Assembly: GCA_029260755.1 (NCBI GenBank)
Contig: JAJDCQ010000085.1
Coordinates: 1 to 46,595, forward strand
Length of the DNA stretch: 46,595 nucleotides
Direction of reading: 5' to 3'
DNA from: Planctomycetota bacterium
GTDB taxonomy: Bacteria; Planctomycetota; J058; JAJDCQ01
The translations under genes were made by a program, and so were the position numbers. Of this stretch, positions 40,210 through 46,595 are shown one piece after another (within the stretch, counting starts at the first letter, position 1; every line of letters starts with the position of its first letter). The notes beneath the pieces are model-generated. The model saw nothing but the letters and a program-made list of their open reading frames with translations. It ran no database searches and had not been told where the DNA came from.

Positions 40210-40332
40210 GCTACCGCGGCGCCGGCCGACCCGGGAAGGGGGAAGCGACCGCGACCGCATCGCCGAGACGAAGGTTGATTCGCCCTCGCGGCAGCCCTAC
40301 CATGCCCAGCCGCCCGCGATGGGCGCGCTGGC

Positions 40333-41331
40333 ATGGTGATGAGCGAGACCGAGACCGAGACCGGCGAGGCCGGCGATGCGGCGCCCGCGACGGAGTCGAA
40401 AGCGACTCCGCCCCAGGACGATGCGCCGATCCACGCCCTGGCGACCCGGCCGAAGCGGATCGGGATCATCGCGGGCGCCGGCCGGTTCCCGATCCTCCTC
40501 GCCGAGGCGCTCAAGGCCGACGGGCACGAGGTCGTGATCCTCGGCGTCTCGGGCGCGGGCGACCCCGGCCTCGCCCGCCTCGCCGATCGCTTCCACTGGT
40601 GCGGCGTCGCGCAGATCGGCAAGGCGGCCCGGCTCTTCCGGCGCGAGAACGTGACCGTCGCCCTGATGGCGGGGAAGGTCGAGAAGAAGGCGATGTACAG
40701 CCGCTTCCGCCTCCTCAAGTTCAGGCCCGACTGGTCTTTCCTCAAGGTGTGGTATCGCCGCGTCCGGGACAGGAAGGACGACACCCTCCTCGGGGCGATC
40801 TCACAGTTCTTCGAGGATGAGGGTATACACATCGAGGCCTCGGCCCTCTATCTCAAGGACGCCCTCGCGCCGATCGGCCCGATCACGCGTCGAAGGCCGA
40901 GCGAGAGCGAGGAGCGGGACGTCGCGTTCGGCTTCCGCCTCGCCAAGGAGCTCGGGCGGCTCGACTGCGGCCAGTCGGTCTGCGTGAAGGAGCAGGCCGT
41001 GATCGCCCTCGAGGCGATCGAGGGCACCGATCTCTGCATCAAGCGGGCGGGCGAGCTCTGCCCGAAGAAGGGCTTCACGGTCGTCAAGGTCGCGAAGCCG
41101 AATCAAGACATGCGTTTCGACGTCCCCACGATCGGGACGACGACGATCCGGACGATCGCCGAGGCCGGAGGACGGTGCCTCGCCGTCGAGGCCGGCGTGA
41201 CGCTCTTCCTGGACGCCGAGGACGCGATCGCCGCCGCCGACGAGGCGGGCATCGCGATCGTCGGCGTTCGACGTGGACCCGACGACGGCCTGGTGACGAC
41301 GGGGGACGACCCCGCCGGGACCACGGCCTGA
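40333..41331 (+). CDS. lpxI: UDP-2,3-diacylglucosamine pyrophosphatase LpxI
   Basis: LpxI cuts UDP-2,3-diacylglucosamine to lipid X in lipid A synthesis. The 332-residue product has the DUF1009/LpxI landmarks: RIGIIAGAGRFPILLAEAL (near 42-60), VALMAGKVEKK, DDTLLGAISQFFEDEGI, FGFRLAKELGRLDCGQSV, EAIEGTD, KVAKPNQDMRFDVPTIG and the C-terminal EAG. The first 37 residues are an acidic extension rich in Glu/Thr. This gene implies a lipid A-bearing outer membrane. ATG at 40333 or 40339 are both possible. The next gene begins 13 bp after its stop. Confidence 0.95.
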   Translation: MVMSETETETGEAGDAAPATESKATPPQDDAPIHALATRPKRIGIIAGAGRFPILLAEALKADGHEVVILGVSGAGDPGLARLADRFHWCGVAQIGKAARLFRRENVTVALMAGKVEKKAMYSRFRLLKFRPDWSFLKVWYRRVRDRKDDTLLGAISQFFEDEGIHIEASALYLKDALAPIGPITRRRPSESEERDVAFGFRLAKELGRLDCGQSVCVKEQAVIALEAIEGTDLCIKRAGELCPKKGFTVVKVAKPNQDMRFDVPTIGTTTIRTIAEAGGRCLAVEAGVTLFLDAEDAIAAADEAGIAIVGVRRGPDDGLVTTGDDPAGTTA

Positions 41332-41344
41332 GAGAAGGGAACTG

Positions 41345-42337
41345 ATGATGTCTCGTGTTTCGAAGCTGCTCGCCGTCGCCGGCGCGCTCCTGCCGATCGC
41401 CCTCGTCGCGGCCACCGCCGAGGCCGAGCAGGACGGCGTCAAGCTCCGCTACAAGTTCGAGAAGGGCGACAAGCGCATCTACGAGATGAAGCAGGACACG
41501 ATCATGGTCCTGCCCGTCCTCGGGATGGACGGCATGGAGATGACCAACCTCGTCACCGCGCGGCAGCGCCAGACGGTGGCGGGCGTCTCGGCCGACGGCA
41601 AGGGCGAGATCGACAGCGTCTACGAGAAGATGACCGTCTCGGGCAAGGGCGCCGCCGGCGAGACGAGCTGGGACAGCGAGGACGGCTCCGAGCCGCCCGA
41701 CCCGACGACGGCGATGTTCGCCGGCATGCTCGGCAAGACCATCAAGATGACGATGGCGCCGACCGGCGAGATCGAGAAGGTCGACGTCGCCGAGATCGCC
41801 AAGGCGATGCGCGAGGCGAACCCGATGATGACGGCCATGGGCGTCGACATCGACGCGCTCGCCGAGCAGCAGGTGACGACCGGAAGCGTCAAGTTCCCCG
41901 ACCGCGAGCTCGCCGTCGGCGACAGCTTCGACCACGAGGCGACCCAGGATGCTCCGCCGCTCGGGTCGGTGAACATCAAGATGAAGTACACCCTGAAGGC
42001 GATCGAGGACCGCGGCGGCCGCCAGACGGCCGTCTTCGCCGTGACGGGCGACCTCGAGGTGCAGGGCGGCGGCGGCGGGATGATGATGCTGCCGGGCGCG
42101 AAGGCCGAGATGAGCGACAGCGAGTTCTCGGGCGGCCTCGTCTTCGACGTCGACCGCGGCATCGTCGTCGAGATGTCGGTCAAGCAGCGCATCGAGATGA
42201 CGATGAAGACCGACCAGGGCGGCGGCAACGTGATCGAGAGCAAGGTGAAGCTCAGCCAGAGCGTCACCCAGAAGCTCGTCGAGGCGGGCGGCGAGCGGCC
42301 GACGACGCCGGGCGGCGAGAGCAAGACGCCGTTCTAG
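41345..42337 (+). CDS. Exported DUF6263-like protein
   Basis: The 330-residue protein has a signal peptide (LLAVAGALLPIALVAATAEA). The remainder is a beta-rich repeated fold with RYKFEKGDKRIYEMKQDTIMV, VTGDLEVQGGGGGMMML and VDRGIVVEMSVKQRIEMTM. This pattern, a start strand with YKFxxGxxxxYxM then late SxxFxxxxGxxV, is that of DUF6263 and similar exported proteins. No catalytic residue is seen. ATG with AGAAGGGAACT upstream, 13 bp from lpxI, so it is probably in the same transcript. A Gly/Met-rich patch occurs in the middle. Confidence 0.8.
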   Translation: MMSRVSKLLAVAGALLPIALVAATAEAEQDGVKLRYKFEKGDKRIYEMKQDTIMVLPVLGMDGMEMTNLVTARQRQTVAGVSADGKGEIDSVYEKMTVSGKGAAGETSWDSEDGSEPPDPTTAMFAGMLGKTIKMTMAPTGEIEKVDVAEIAKAMREANPMMTAMGVDIDALAEQQVTTGSVKFPDRELAVGDSFDHEATQDAPPLGSVNIKMKYTLKAIEDRGGRQTAVFAVTGDLEVQGGGGGMMMLPGAKAEMSDSEFSGGLVFDVDRGIVVEMSVKQRIEMTMKTDQGGGNVIESKVKLSQSVTQKLVEAGGERPTTPGGESKTPF

Positions 42338-42360
42338 TCGGACTGAGTCGGTGTGGTGTC

Positions 42361-42541
42361 GTCGCTTCGCGACGAGGGTGGAGCCACGGAGACACGGAGG
42401 CACGGAGAGGCTTCGGTCCGACCACGTCTCCTCCTCGTCGGATCGTGGTCGCCTCGAGCCCGTCGAGGATGACGCCAGACAGAGGATCCTCCGTGGCTCC
42501 GTGCCTCCGTGGTTTCATCCTCTTCGCCGAAGGCGAAGCCG
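42361..42541. repeat. Long inverted-repeat element 8, relative of element 3
   Basis: Arms (42382-42410 and 42488-42540) carry CACGGAG-type 8-9-bp units. The right arm ends with GATG, then CTTCGCCGAAGGCGAAG hairpin, almost as in the element at 12978-13181. The loop of about 75 bp differs. Confidence 0.92.
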
Positions 42542-42556
42542 GCGGGCGGGCGCGGG

Positions 42557-43027
42557 CTAGGCGCTCGGGTGGTTCAGGTGGCGCTTCTTGACCCAGGGGA
42601 TGCCCTTCTCGAAGGTCGAGGCGAGCTCCAGGTCGTAGGTGTCGAGCGCCTTCGCGCTCGGCGCGCCGCGGTGATGGCTGTGGCAGCGGTAGCAGACGGC
42701 CACATCCGGTAGGACGAGGAAGAGCAGCCCGTCGAGGACGGCGGCGCCGACGATCGGCAGAGGGCTGTCGAACCAGAACATCAGGACGCCCGCGAGGGCG
42801 ATCACGCCGAGGCCGATCTTCCGCGGGAAGATCTTCGTCCGGTAGAGGGCGTCGCCGTCGCAGGCGAGGCATTGAAACGACGCGTCGGCGCCGCGCCCCG
42901 AGCGGTCCGGCATCGGGCGCGTCTCGCCGCACGCGGGGCACGGACCGAGCTCGCTCCGCTCCTCCGGGTCGGGGATGCGGTAGGGCTCACCACACTCGGG
43001 GCAATCGACGTCGAGGACGATCGCCAT
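42557..43027 (-). CDS. Zinc-ribbon membrane protein
   Basis: The 156-residue protein has an N-terminal zinc ribbon (CPECGEPYRIPDPEE, CPACGETRPMP), a further CxxC (CLACDGDALY) and a membrane hairpin of two helices (LGVIALAGVLMFWF and VGAAVLDGLLFLVLP), then a C-terminal HHRGAPSAKALDTYDLELAS segment that resembles the CYRCH pattern of zinc-binding ends. A function as a small metal-binding or scaffold membrane protein is only inference. Its ATG shares the bases CATG with the divergent gene on the other strand. AGGAG lies about 11 bases upstream. Confidence 0.82.
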   Translation of the reverse strand: MAIVLDVDCPECGEPYRIPDPEERSELGPCPACGETRPMPDRSGRGADASFQCLACDGDALYRTKIFPRKIGLGVIALAGVLMFWFDSPLPIVGAAVLDGLLFLVLPDVAVCYRCHSHHRGAPSAKALDTYDLELASTFEKGIPWVKKRHLNHPSA

Positions 43028-43280
43028 GCTCAGCACGCTCCTGCACGCCAAGGTCAGGATCGACCGCTTCCTCGAAGGGCAGCCGCAGCGCAGCCGCCTC
43101 GAGGGGGTCATCATCGACGACGACGGGAACGAGCACCTGATCTGGTTCTTCGAGGGCCAGATGAAGGAGGTCACGACCCCCGTCGAGGTCGGAAAGACCT
43201 ACCGTGCCACGTTTCTGCCCTTTGTCAACAACCGCTGGGTCGAGGTGCGGGTGACGGCGATGGAGGAGATCGAAGGCTGA
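43026..43280 (+). CDS. Small protein (84 residues), coupled to kinase
   Basis: I do not recognise this family. The 84-residue product is acidic-basic mixed with strand-rich sequence (RLEGVIIDDDGNEHLIWFFEG, KTYRATFLPFVNNRWVEVRVTAMEE), the pattern of a small beta domain. Its start ATG overlaps the divergent ATG of the zinc-ribbon gene by two bases. Its stop TGA overlaps a CTG in the downstream kinase frame, so the two may be translated together. GAGGA lies about 10 bases ahead of its ATG. Confidence 0.7.
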   Translation: MLSTLLHAKVRIDRFLEGQPQRSRLEGVIIDDDGNEHLIWFFEGQMKEVTTPVEVGKTYRATFLPFVNNRWVEVRVTAMEEIEG

Positions 43281-45622
43281 CCGAGCAACTGAAGCGCTTC
43301 GAGCTCGGGCCGATCCTGGGCGCCGGCGGGATGGGCGTCGTCCACCGGGCGCGGGACACCGAGCTCGGTCGCGACGTCGCCCTCAAGCGGGTCATCGCGG
43401 TCGAGTCGCCCGACGCGGTCCGGCGGTTCCTGGTCGAGGCGCGCGGGATGGCGCGCCTCGCCCACCCGGGGATCGTGCCGATCCACGAGCTCGGCACCGA
43501 CGACGACGGCAAGCCGTTCATCGTGATGCCGTTCGTCGCCGGTCGGACGCTCGACCGGCTCGCCGACGGCGCCGCGATCGACCCGGACCGCGCCGCGGAG
43601 ATCGTCGAACGGCTCGCCCGCGCGATCGACCACGCGCACGCGCACGGCGTCCTCCACCGCGACCTCAAGCCGCAGAACGTGATCGTCGACGACGAGACGG
43701 GCGACCCCAGCATCCTCGACTTCGGCCTGGCCGTCCTCTTCGACACCCCCGAGGAACGGATCACCCTCTCGGGCGAGCGGGCCATCGTCGGCACGGTCGC
43801 CTACATGCCGCCCGAGCAGGCCAACGGCGAGGAGGCCACGCCGCGCTCCGACATCTACGGGCTCGGCGCGATCCTGTATCACCTCCTGACCGGGCGAGCG
43901 CCGTTCGGCGGCTCGGGGAAGACGCCTCCGCTCGCCCTTCTCGTGACCGTGCTGACGACGGACCCCCCGCCACCGCGCGCGCTCGAGCCCGGCGTCCCTC
44001 CGGCTCTGGACGCCGTCTGCCGCCTTGCGATGGCCAAGCGGCCCGAGGAGCGTCCCCCGAGCGCCGGCGCCCTCGCCGACGCCATCGCCGCGGCGCGGGC
44101 GGCGCCCGAGGACGGCGCGGTCGCGGGCTCGAACGGGCTGCCAGGCGGCCGGGCGCTCGGGCTCGGTCTCGGAGCGGTCGGCGCGCTCGGGGCGGTCGTC
44201 GGGGTCGTCGCCGCGCTCACCCTCGGGGCCCCCGACGACCGGGACCGCGTCCGACCGAGCGCCGGGACGGAGGCCCCCGCGCCGCGTCCGGCCGATCCCT
44301 CGACCGAGGAGCCCCCGCGCGGCGCGATGCCGGCGCGACCGGACCGAGACCCGCGCCTCGAGCTCCGCCTCGAGCTCGCCTCGCCGCCCACGACCCGGAT
44401 CACGGTCGTCCGGGCCGGGTCGCGGAGCGCCGCCGTCGGGGTCGCCGCCCGCGGAACGCGGATCGTCGCCCTCGACCTCGACGACGGCCGCGAGATGTGG
44501 CGATCGACGCGCCGGACCGCGCTGCCGTGGTCGGCGCCCGGGATCGACCGCTCCCGACCGTCGCGACCGCGGGCCGTCGCGATCGTCGCGGGCGAGGACG
44601 GGCGACCGCCCGCGATCGGGTGGTGGGACGTCTTCGGCGCGTCGGGCGACCCGGTTCTCTCCCGCGAGCTGCCCGAGCTCGCCGGCGGCCCGCTCCCGCC
44701 GTGGCCGTGCGCTCCCGTGGCGCCCGACCGGTACGAGGGCGCGCGCGCTCTGCTCATCGACGACCTCGAGAACCGCCGGCCGCCGATCCGCGTCCTGGGG
44801 ATCCCGGCCGACCCCGACCGGCCCGTCTGGGCGCTGGAGCCCGCGGCCCGGCCGACCTGGCCCGAGATCGAAGACGACGGCGGCGAAGACCGCCTCGGGC
44901 GCCTCGCCCACCAACTCGTCCCGACCTGGGACGCGGCTCGCCGCGAAGCGGGCGTCCTCCTGGCCTACGGCTCGTGGCCGGCCACGTTCGGCGTCCCCTC
45001 CTCGCCCGATGGGGTCGAGCCGGTCGCGCCGCGCTTCGCCATCCGACGCCCGCGCCTGGCCCGTCCGGGACGGTTGACGACCGGGATCAAGCCGATCGAG
45101 GCGCCCGAGGACGGAGGGGCGATCGCCCTCGCGGTGGCGGTCGAGGCGAACAGCCCCCTCGAGGTGATCGTCCTCGACCGCGACGGAAGGACCGAGCTCT
45201 TCCGGACCCTCCCGGCGGCCTACGTCCACCTCGGGTGGGAGGACCTCGACGGCGACGGGGCGAGCGAGCTCGTCCTCGTCGACGAGACCGGGGGCATCGA
45301 GGCACGCGACGGCCGGACCGGCGCCCTCCTCGGGCCGCGGGTCGAAGGCGGCGTCCGGCCGCCGGTCGGCCACGGCGATCGAATCGCCGCGGTGGCCGGA
45401 CCCGGCCCGCGTGTGGCCATCGGCGGCGAGCTCGTCGAGGAGCCCGGCGTCTGGGCGCTCCGCATCGTCGACCTCGCCTCGGGGGACCTGGTCGCGACCC
45501 ACGACCTCTCCGGCGAGCCCGTCACCTACGTCGACGCGGGCCCGGGCGCTTCGAGCGCCACCGAGATCGTCGTCCTGACTGGCAAGACGCTACGCATCCT
45601 CTCGCTCGTCGAGGACCGCTGA
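43277..45622 (+). CDS. Membrane Ser/Thr kinase with outer beta-propeller-like domain
   Basis: The product is about 781 residues. The kinase domain fills residues 6-275: GAGGMGVV, VALKRV, HRDLKPQN (near 127), DFGLAV, and PPE in place of APE. A membrane helix is near 293-315 (GLGLGAVGALGAVVGVVAALTL). The periplasmic part (about 330-781) has PQQ/FG-GAP-like strands, such as RIVALDLDDGREMW and DLDGDGASELVLVDETGG. No ATG, GTG or TTG lies near the domain start. CTG at 43277 with GGAGGAG ahead is the likely start, overlapping the previous stop as CTGA. The frame is open further upstream but codes nothing plausible there. Confidence 0.88.
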   Translation: MTEQLKRFELGPILGAGGMGVVHRARDTELGRDVALKRVIAVESPDAVRRFLVEARGMARLAHPGIVPIHELGTDDDGKPFIVMPFVAGRTLDRLADGAAIDPDRAAEIVERLARAIDHAHAHGVLHRDLKPQNVIVDDETGDPSILDFGLAVLFDTPEERITLSGERAIVGTVAYMPPEQANGEEATPRSDIYGLGAILYHLLTGRAPFGGSGKTPPLALLVTVLTTDPPPPRALEPGVPPALDAVCRLAMAKRPEERPPSAGALADAIAAARAAPEDGAVAGSNGLPGGRALGLGLGAVGALGAVVGVVAALTLGAPDDRDRVRPSAGTEAPAPRPADPSTEEPPRGAMPARPDRDPRLELRLELASPPTTRITVVRAGSRSAAVGVAARGTRIVALDLDDGREMWRSTRRTALPWSAPGIDRSRPSRPRAVAIVAGEDGRPPAIGWWDVFGASGDPVLSRELPELAGGPLPPWPCAPVAPDRYEGARALLIDDLENRRPPIRVLGIPADPDRPVWALEPAARPTWPEIEDDGGEDRLGRLAHQLVPTWDAARREAGVLLAYGSWPATFGVPSSPDGVEPVAPRFAIRRPRLARPGRLTTGIKPIEAPEDGGAIALAVAVEANSPLEVIVLDRDGRTELFRTLPAAYVHLGWEDLDGDGASELVLVDETGGIEARDGRTGALLGPRVEGGVRPPVGHGDRIAAVAGPGPRVAIGGELVEEPGVWALRIVDLASGDLVATHDLSGEPVTYVDAGPGASSATEIVVLTGKTLRILSLVEDR

Positions 45623-45640
45623 CCGGCTCACCTCGTTCCC

Positions 45641-46066
45641 ATCCGAGCATGGCCAGCTTTCGGGCGAGAGCTAGCGAGTACCCGTCCGGAAACCCGCAAC
45701 GGGCCAGCCCAGAGACGCGCTCGCACGCGCCGCCGTGATCGCGTCGCGCCGCCTCCCGCCGAATCCCCTACTGCAACTGTCCCTTCCGTCGAGGAGGGCT
45801 TGTACTCTTGCACTGCGGGAGGCCAGACCGGGCTGCGGGCGCCGAGCCTCGGAGGAGCCTCTCGCAGCCGAAGTCCTCCCCGCCCTCCTTGACCTGCGAT
45901 GTTCGCCTGGAGAGCCTCGAACGGCAAGGACGATTGCAGGAGGGGAGGCGGGGGAGGCGCGACGCGAGCGCGGCGGAGAGTGCGAGCGAGGGGCTGGTCC
46001 GTTGCTCGTTTCCGGAAGGGAGTTCGCTAGTTCTCGTCCGGAGGTTTGGCCAATCCCGGACGGGAG
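45641..46066. repeat. Large imperfect inverted-repeat element A
   Basis: The outer 65 bp (45641-45706) match the inverted outer right (about 45993-46066), for example GCTAGCGAGTACCCGTCCGG against its counterpart. The match continues inward over about 150 bp per arm with moderate identity, and the centre (about 45835-45880) is itself a GGCTGCG/CGCAGCC hairpin. It has no ORF with function. It may be a MITE-like element or a structured RNA. Confidence 0.8.
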
Positions 46067-46074
46067 CTAGCCTT

Positions 46075-46103
46075 AATGCCTGGAGGTTAAGCTCCAGGGC
46101 ATT
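46075..46103. repeat. Hairpin between the two palindromic elements
   Basis: AATGCCTGGAG and CTCCAGGGCATT form an 11-bp stem with one bulge around GTTAAG. It occupies the junction of elements A and B and could be a terminal or boundary structure. Confidence 0.6.
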
Positions 46104-46109
46104 GCAGCA

Positions 46110-46350
46110 ATGGCACTTGGCGCGAGCGCGCCCCCTCCGATCTCACCTCGGGGACGGGCGTCTGCCCGAATCGTCGTTCCCTGCGAGCGCCACCGACGTT
46201 CGGCACTCCCCTCCGGGCGGAGATCGCAGGGCATGGAGGGTGGGGAGGACCCCGCCTGCGAAGGCTCGTCCGAAGCTGGACGCCCGCGGCTCGGTCCGGC
46301 CTCCCCGAGTGCAAGGGACGAGTCTCCCTCGACGGCAGGCCCGCGGGTCA
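46110..46350. repeat. Inverted-repeat element B, relative of A's centre
   Basis: Its reverse complement resembles about 130 bp of element A (CTTGCACT, GGGAGGCC-like, GGGCG-like and TCCTCCCC-like blocks in the same order), at roughly 70-75% identity by eye. It lies in inverted orientation to A with a 29-bp hairpin (46075-46103) between them. Confidence 0.7.
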
Positions 46351-46366
46351 CCCGGTTCGGTCGGAC

Positions 46367-46383
46367 GACTCGCCAGGCGAGTC
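46367..46383 (-). terminator. Palindrome after HNH gene, possible terminator
   Basis: GACTCGCC-A-GGCGAGTC is a perfect palindrome 35 bp past the stop of the HNH gene, as read on the minus strand. No U-run follows. It could also mark the edge of element B. Confidence 0.4.
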
Positions 46384-46417
46384 TCCGGGCTCGGGTCGCC
46401 GACGTGTCCGAGCCGGC

Positions 46418-46595
46418 TCACCCTCCCGCGGCACGGCGCGGCGGATCGTCGGGTCGGTCCCGTCCCGCGAAGACGCGATAGCGGACCGGACGCTCGATCT
46501 GAAGAGTGCCGTCTTCGCGCCGGCCGTGGATACGGATGAGGCCGGCGGTCTTGAGTCTGTGGCACCGAACGCAGGCGACGCAGCAGTTGTCCGGA
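46418..46595 (-). CDS. HNH endonuclease, C-terminal part (cut by window edge)
   Basis: Only the last 58 codons are visible; the gene continues past the right edge. The frame begins PDNCCVACVRCHRLKTAGLIRI. The PDN and CVRCH parts are the final Asn and His of the HNH fold, with the CxxC zinc pair, and the following GLIRIHGRREDGTLQIERP matches the usual tail of dispersed HNH nucleases. The first His and the beta hairpin lie outside the window. These genes are often part of large repeated families, fitting the palindromic elements next door. The nucleolytic target is unknown. Confidence 0.8.
   Translation of the reverse strand, partial: PDNCCVACVRCHRLKTAGLIRIHGRREDGTLQIERPVRYRVFAGRDRPDDPPRRAAGG

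Larger units (their letters stand above)
45623..46417. other. Gene-free region of long imperfect palindromes
   Basis: No gene is supported. The region consists of a 425-bp imperfect inverted repeat (45641-46066), a small hairpin (46075-46103), a second relative of its central part in opposite orientation (about 46110-46350), and a short palindrome (46367-46383) just after the HNH stop. Open frames here are by-products of the palindromic structure. Confidence 0.75.

Noticed and set aside
42872..43276. Longer 5' end of the kinase frame
   Set aside because: The frame stays open upstream but the product overlaps two real small genes and has no ribosome site; the kinase domain starts only after 43277.
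45808..46539. Open frames in the terminal palindromes
   Set aside because: Related peptides appear in several frames only because the DNA is palindromic and duplicated; composition is Arg/Pro/Ser-rich and no start site is seen.

Overview
The window is GC-rich (about 70% by eye) chromosomal DNA. It carries 33 supported genes, one of them cut by the right edge. It fits a Gram-negative bacterium with a lipid A outer membrane (LpxI) and a taste for Hanks-type Ser/Thr kinases and large exported proteins. Exported terpenoid-cyclase-like repeats, a DUF6263-like protein, kinases with membrane-anchored sensor domains and an EF-P with an Asn tip suggest Planctomycetota, with a deep Myxococcota-like lineage as the alternative. 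No rRNA or tRNA gene is visible, so the assignment is inference. No phage, plasmid or complete insertion sequence was seen.

Layout. 1-713: a gene-free tandem array of 7-bp then 6-bp units. 714-8118 (minus): exported CAP protein, PriA, soluble Ser/Thr kinase, a multi-pass membrane protein with conserved histidines, SMUG1-type uracil-DNA glycosylase. 8548-12961 (plus): diiron ferritin-like protein, 38-residue membrane peptide, HSDL2-like dehydrogenase, acyltransferase with an unknown C-terminal module. 13205-16486 (minus): IPT/lamin-tail lipoprotein, FolE, rhodanese, EF-P, with a good promoter in front of EF-P. 16647-18793 (plus): HD phosphohydrolase and two-domain VOC protein, translationally coupled. 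18812-21350 (minus): exported peptidoglycan amidase and an orphan gene. 21556-22908 (plus): exported TPR protein. 23606-31566 (minus): exported alpha/alpha-barrel protein, degenerate acyl-CoA-ligase-like protein, kinase-TPR protein, very large anti-sigma factor and its ECF sigma factor. 31728-35932 (plus): exported double pyroglutamyl-peptidase-like protein, two tandem zinc-ribbon/Gly-Tyr-rich proteins, exported SpoT-type HD protein. 36208-40209 (minus): rpsO-pnp with promoter and rho-independent terminator, preceded by a mannose-1-phosphate guanylyltransferase. 40333-45622: lpxI, DUF6263-like gene, then a divergent pair sharing one CATG start site, and a membrane kinase that seems to start at CTG. 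45623-46595: two related long imperfect palindromes beside the 3' end of an HNH endonuclease gene.

The most striking feature is at genome level. At least eight intergenic elements (near 8176, 10749, 12978, 23098, 23262, 23440, 35945 and 42361) each consist of two inverted arms built from 8-9-bp microrepeats around a variable loop. Three pairs share outer or loop sequence, so they look like copies of a dispersed element family. No transposase is visible nearby. A second, unrelated palindromic element family sits at the right edge next to the HNH gene. Among proteins, the most unusual are the exported SpoT-like HD hydrolase, the exported fused double Pcp, the duplicated zinc-ribbon low-complexity proteins with conserved leaders, and the overlapping-start/CTG-start arrangement at 43025-43290.
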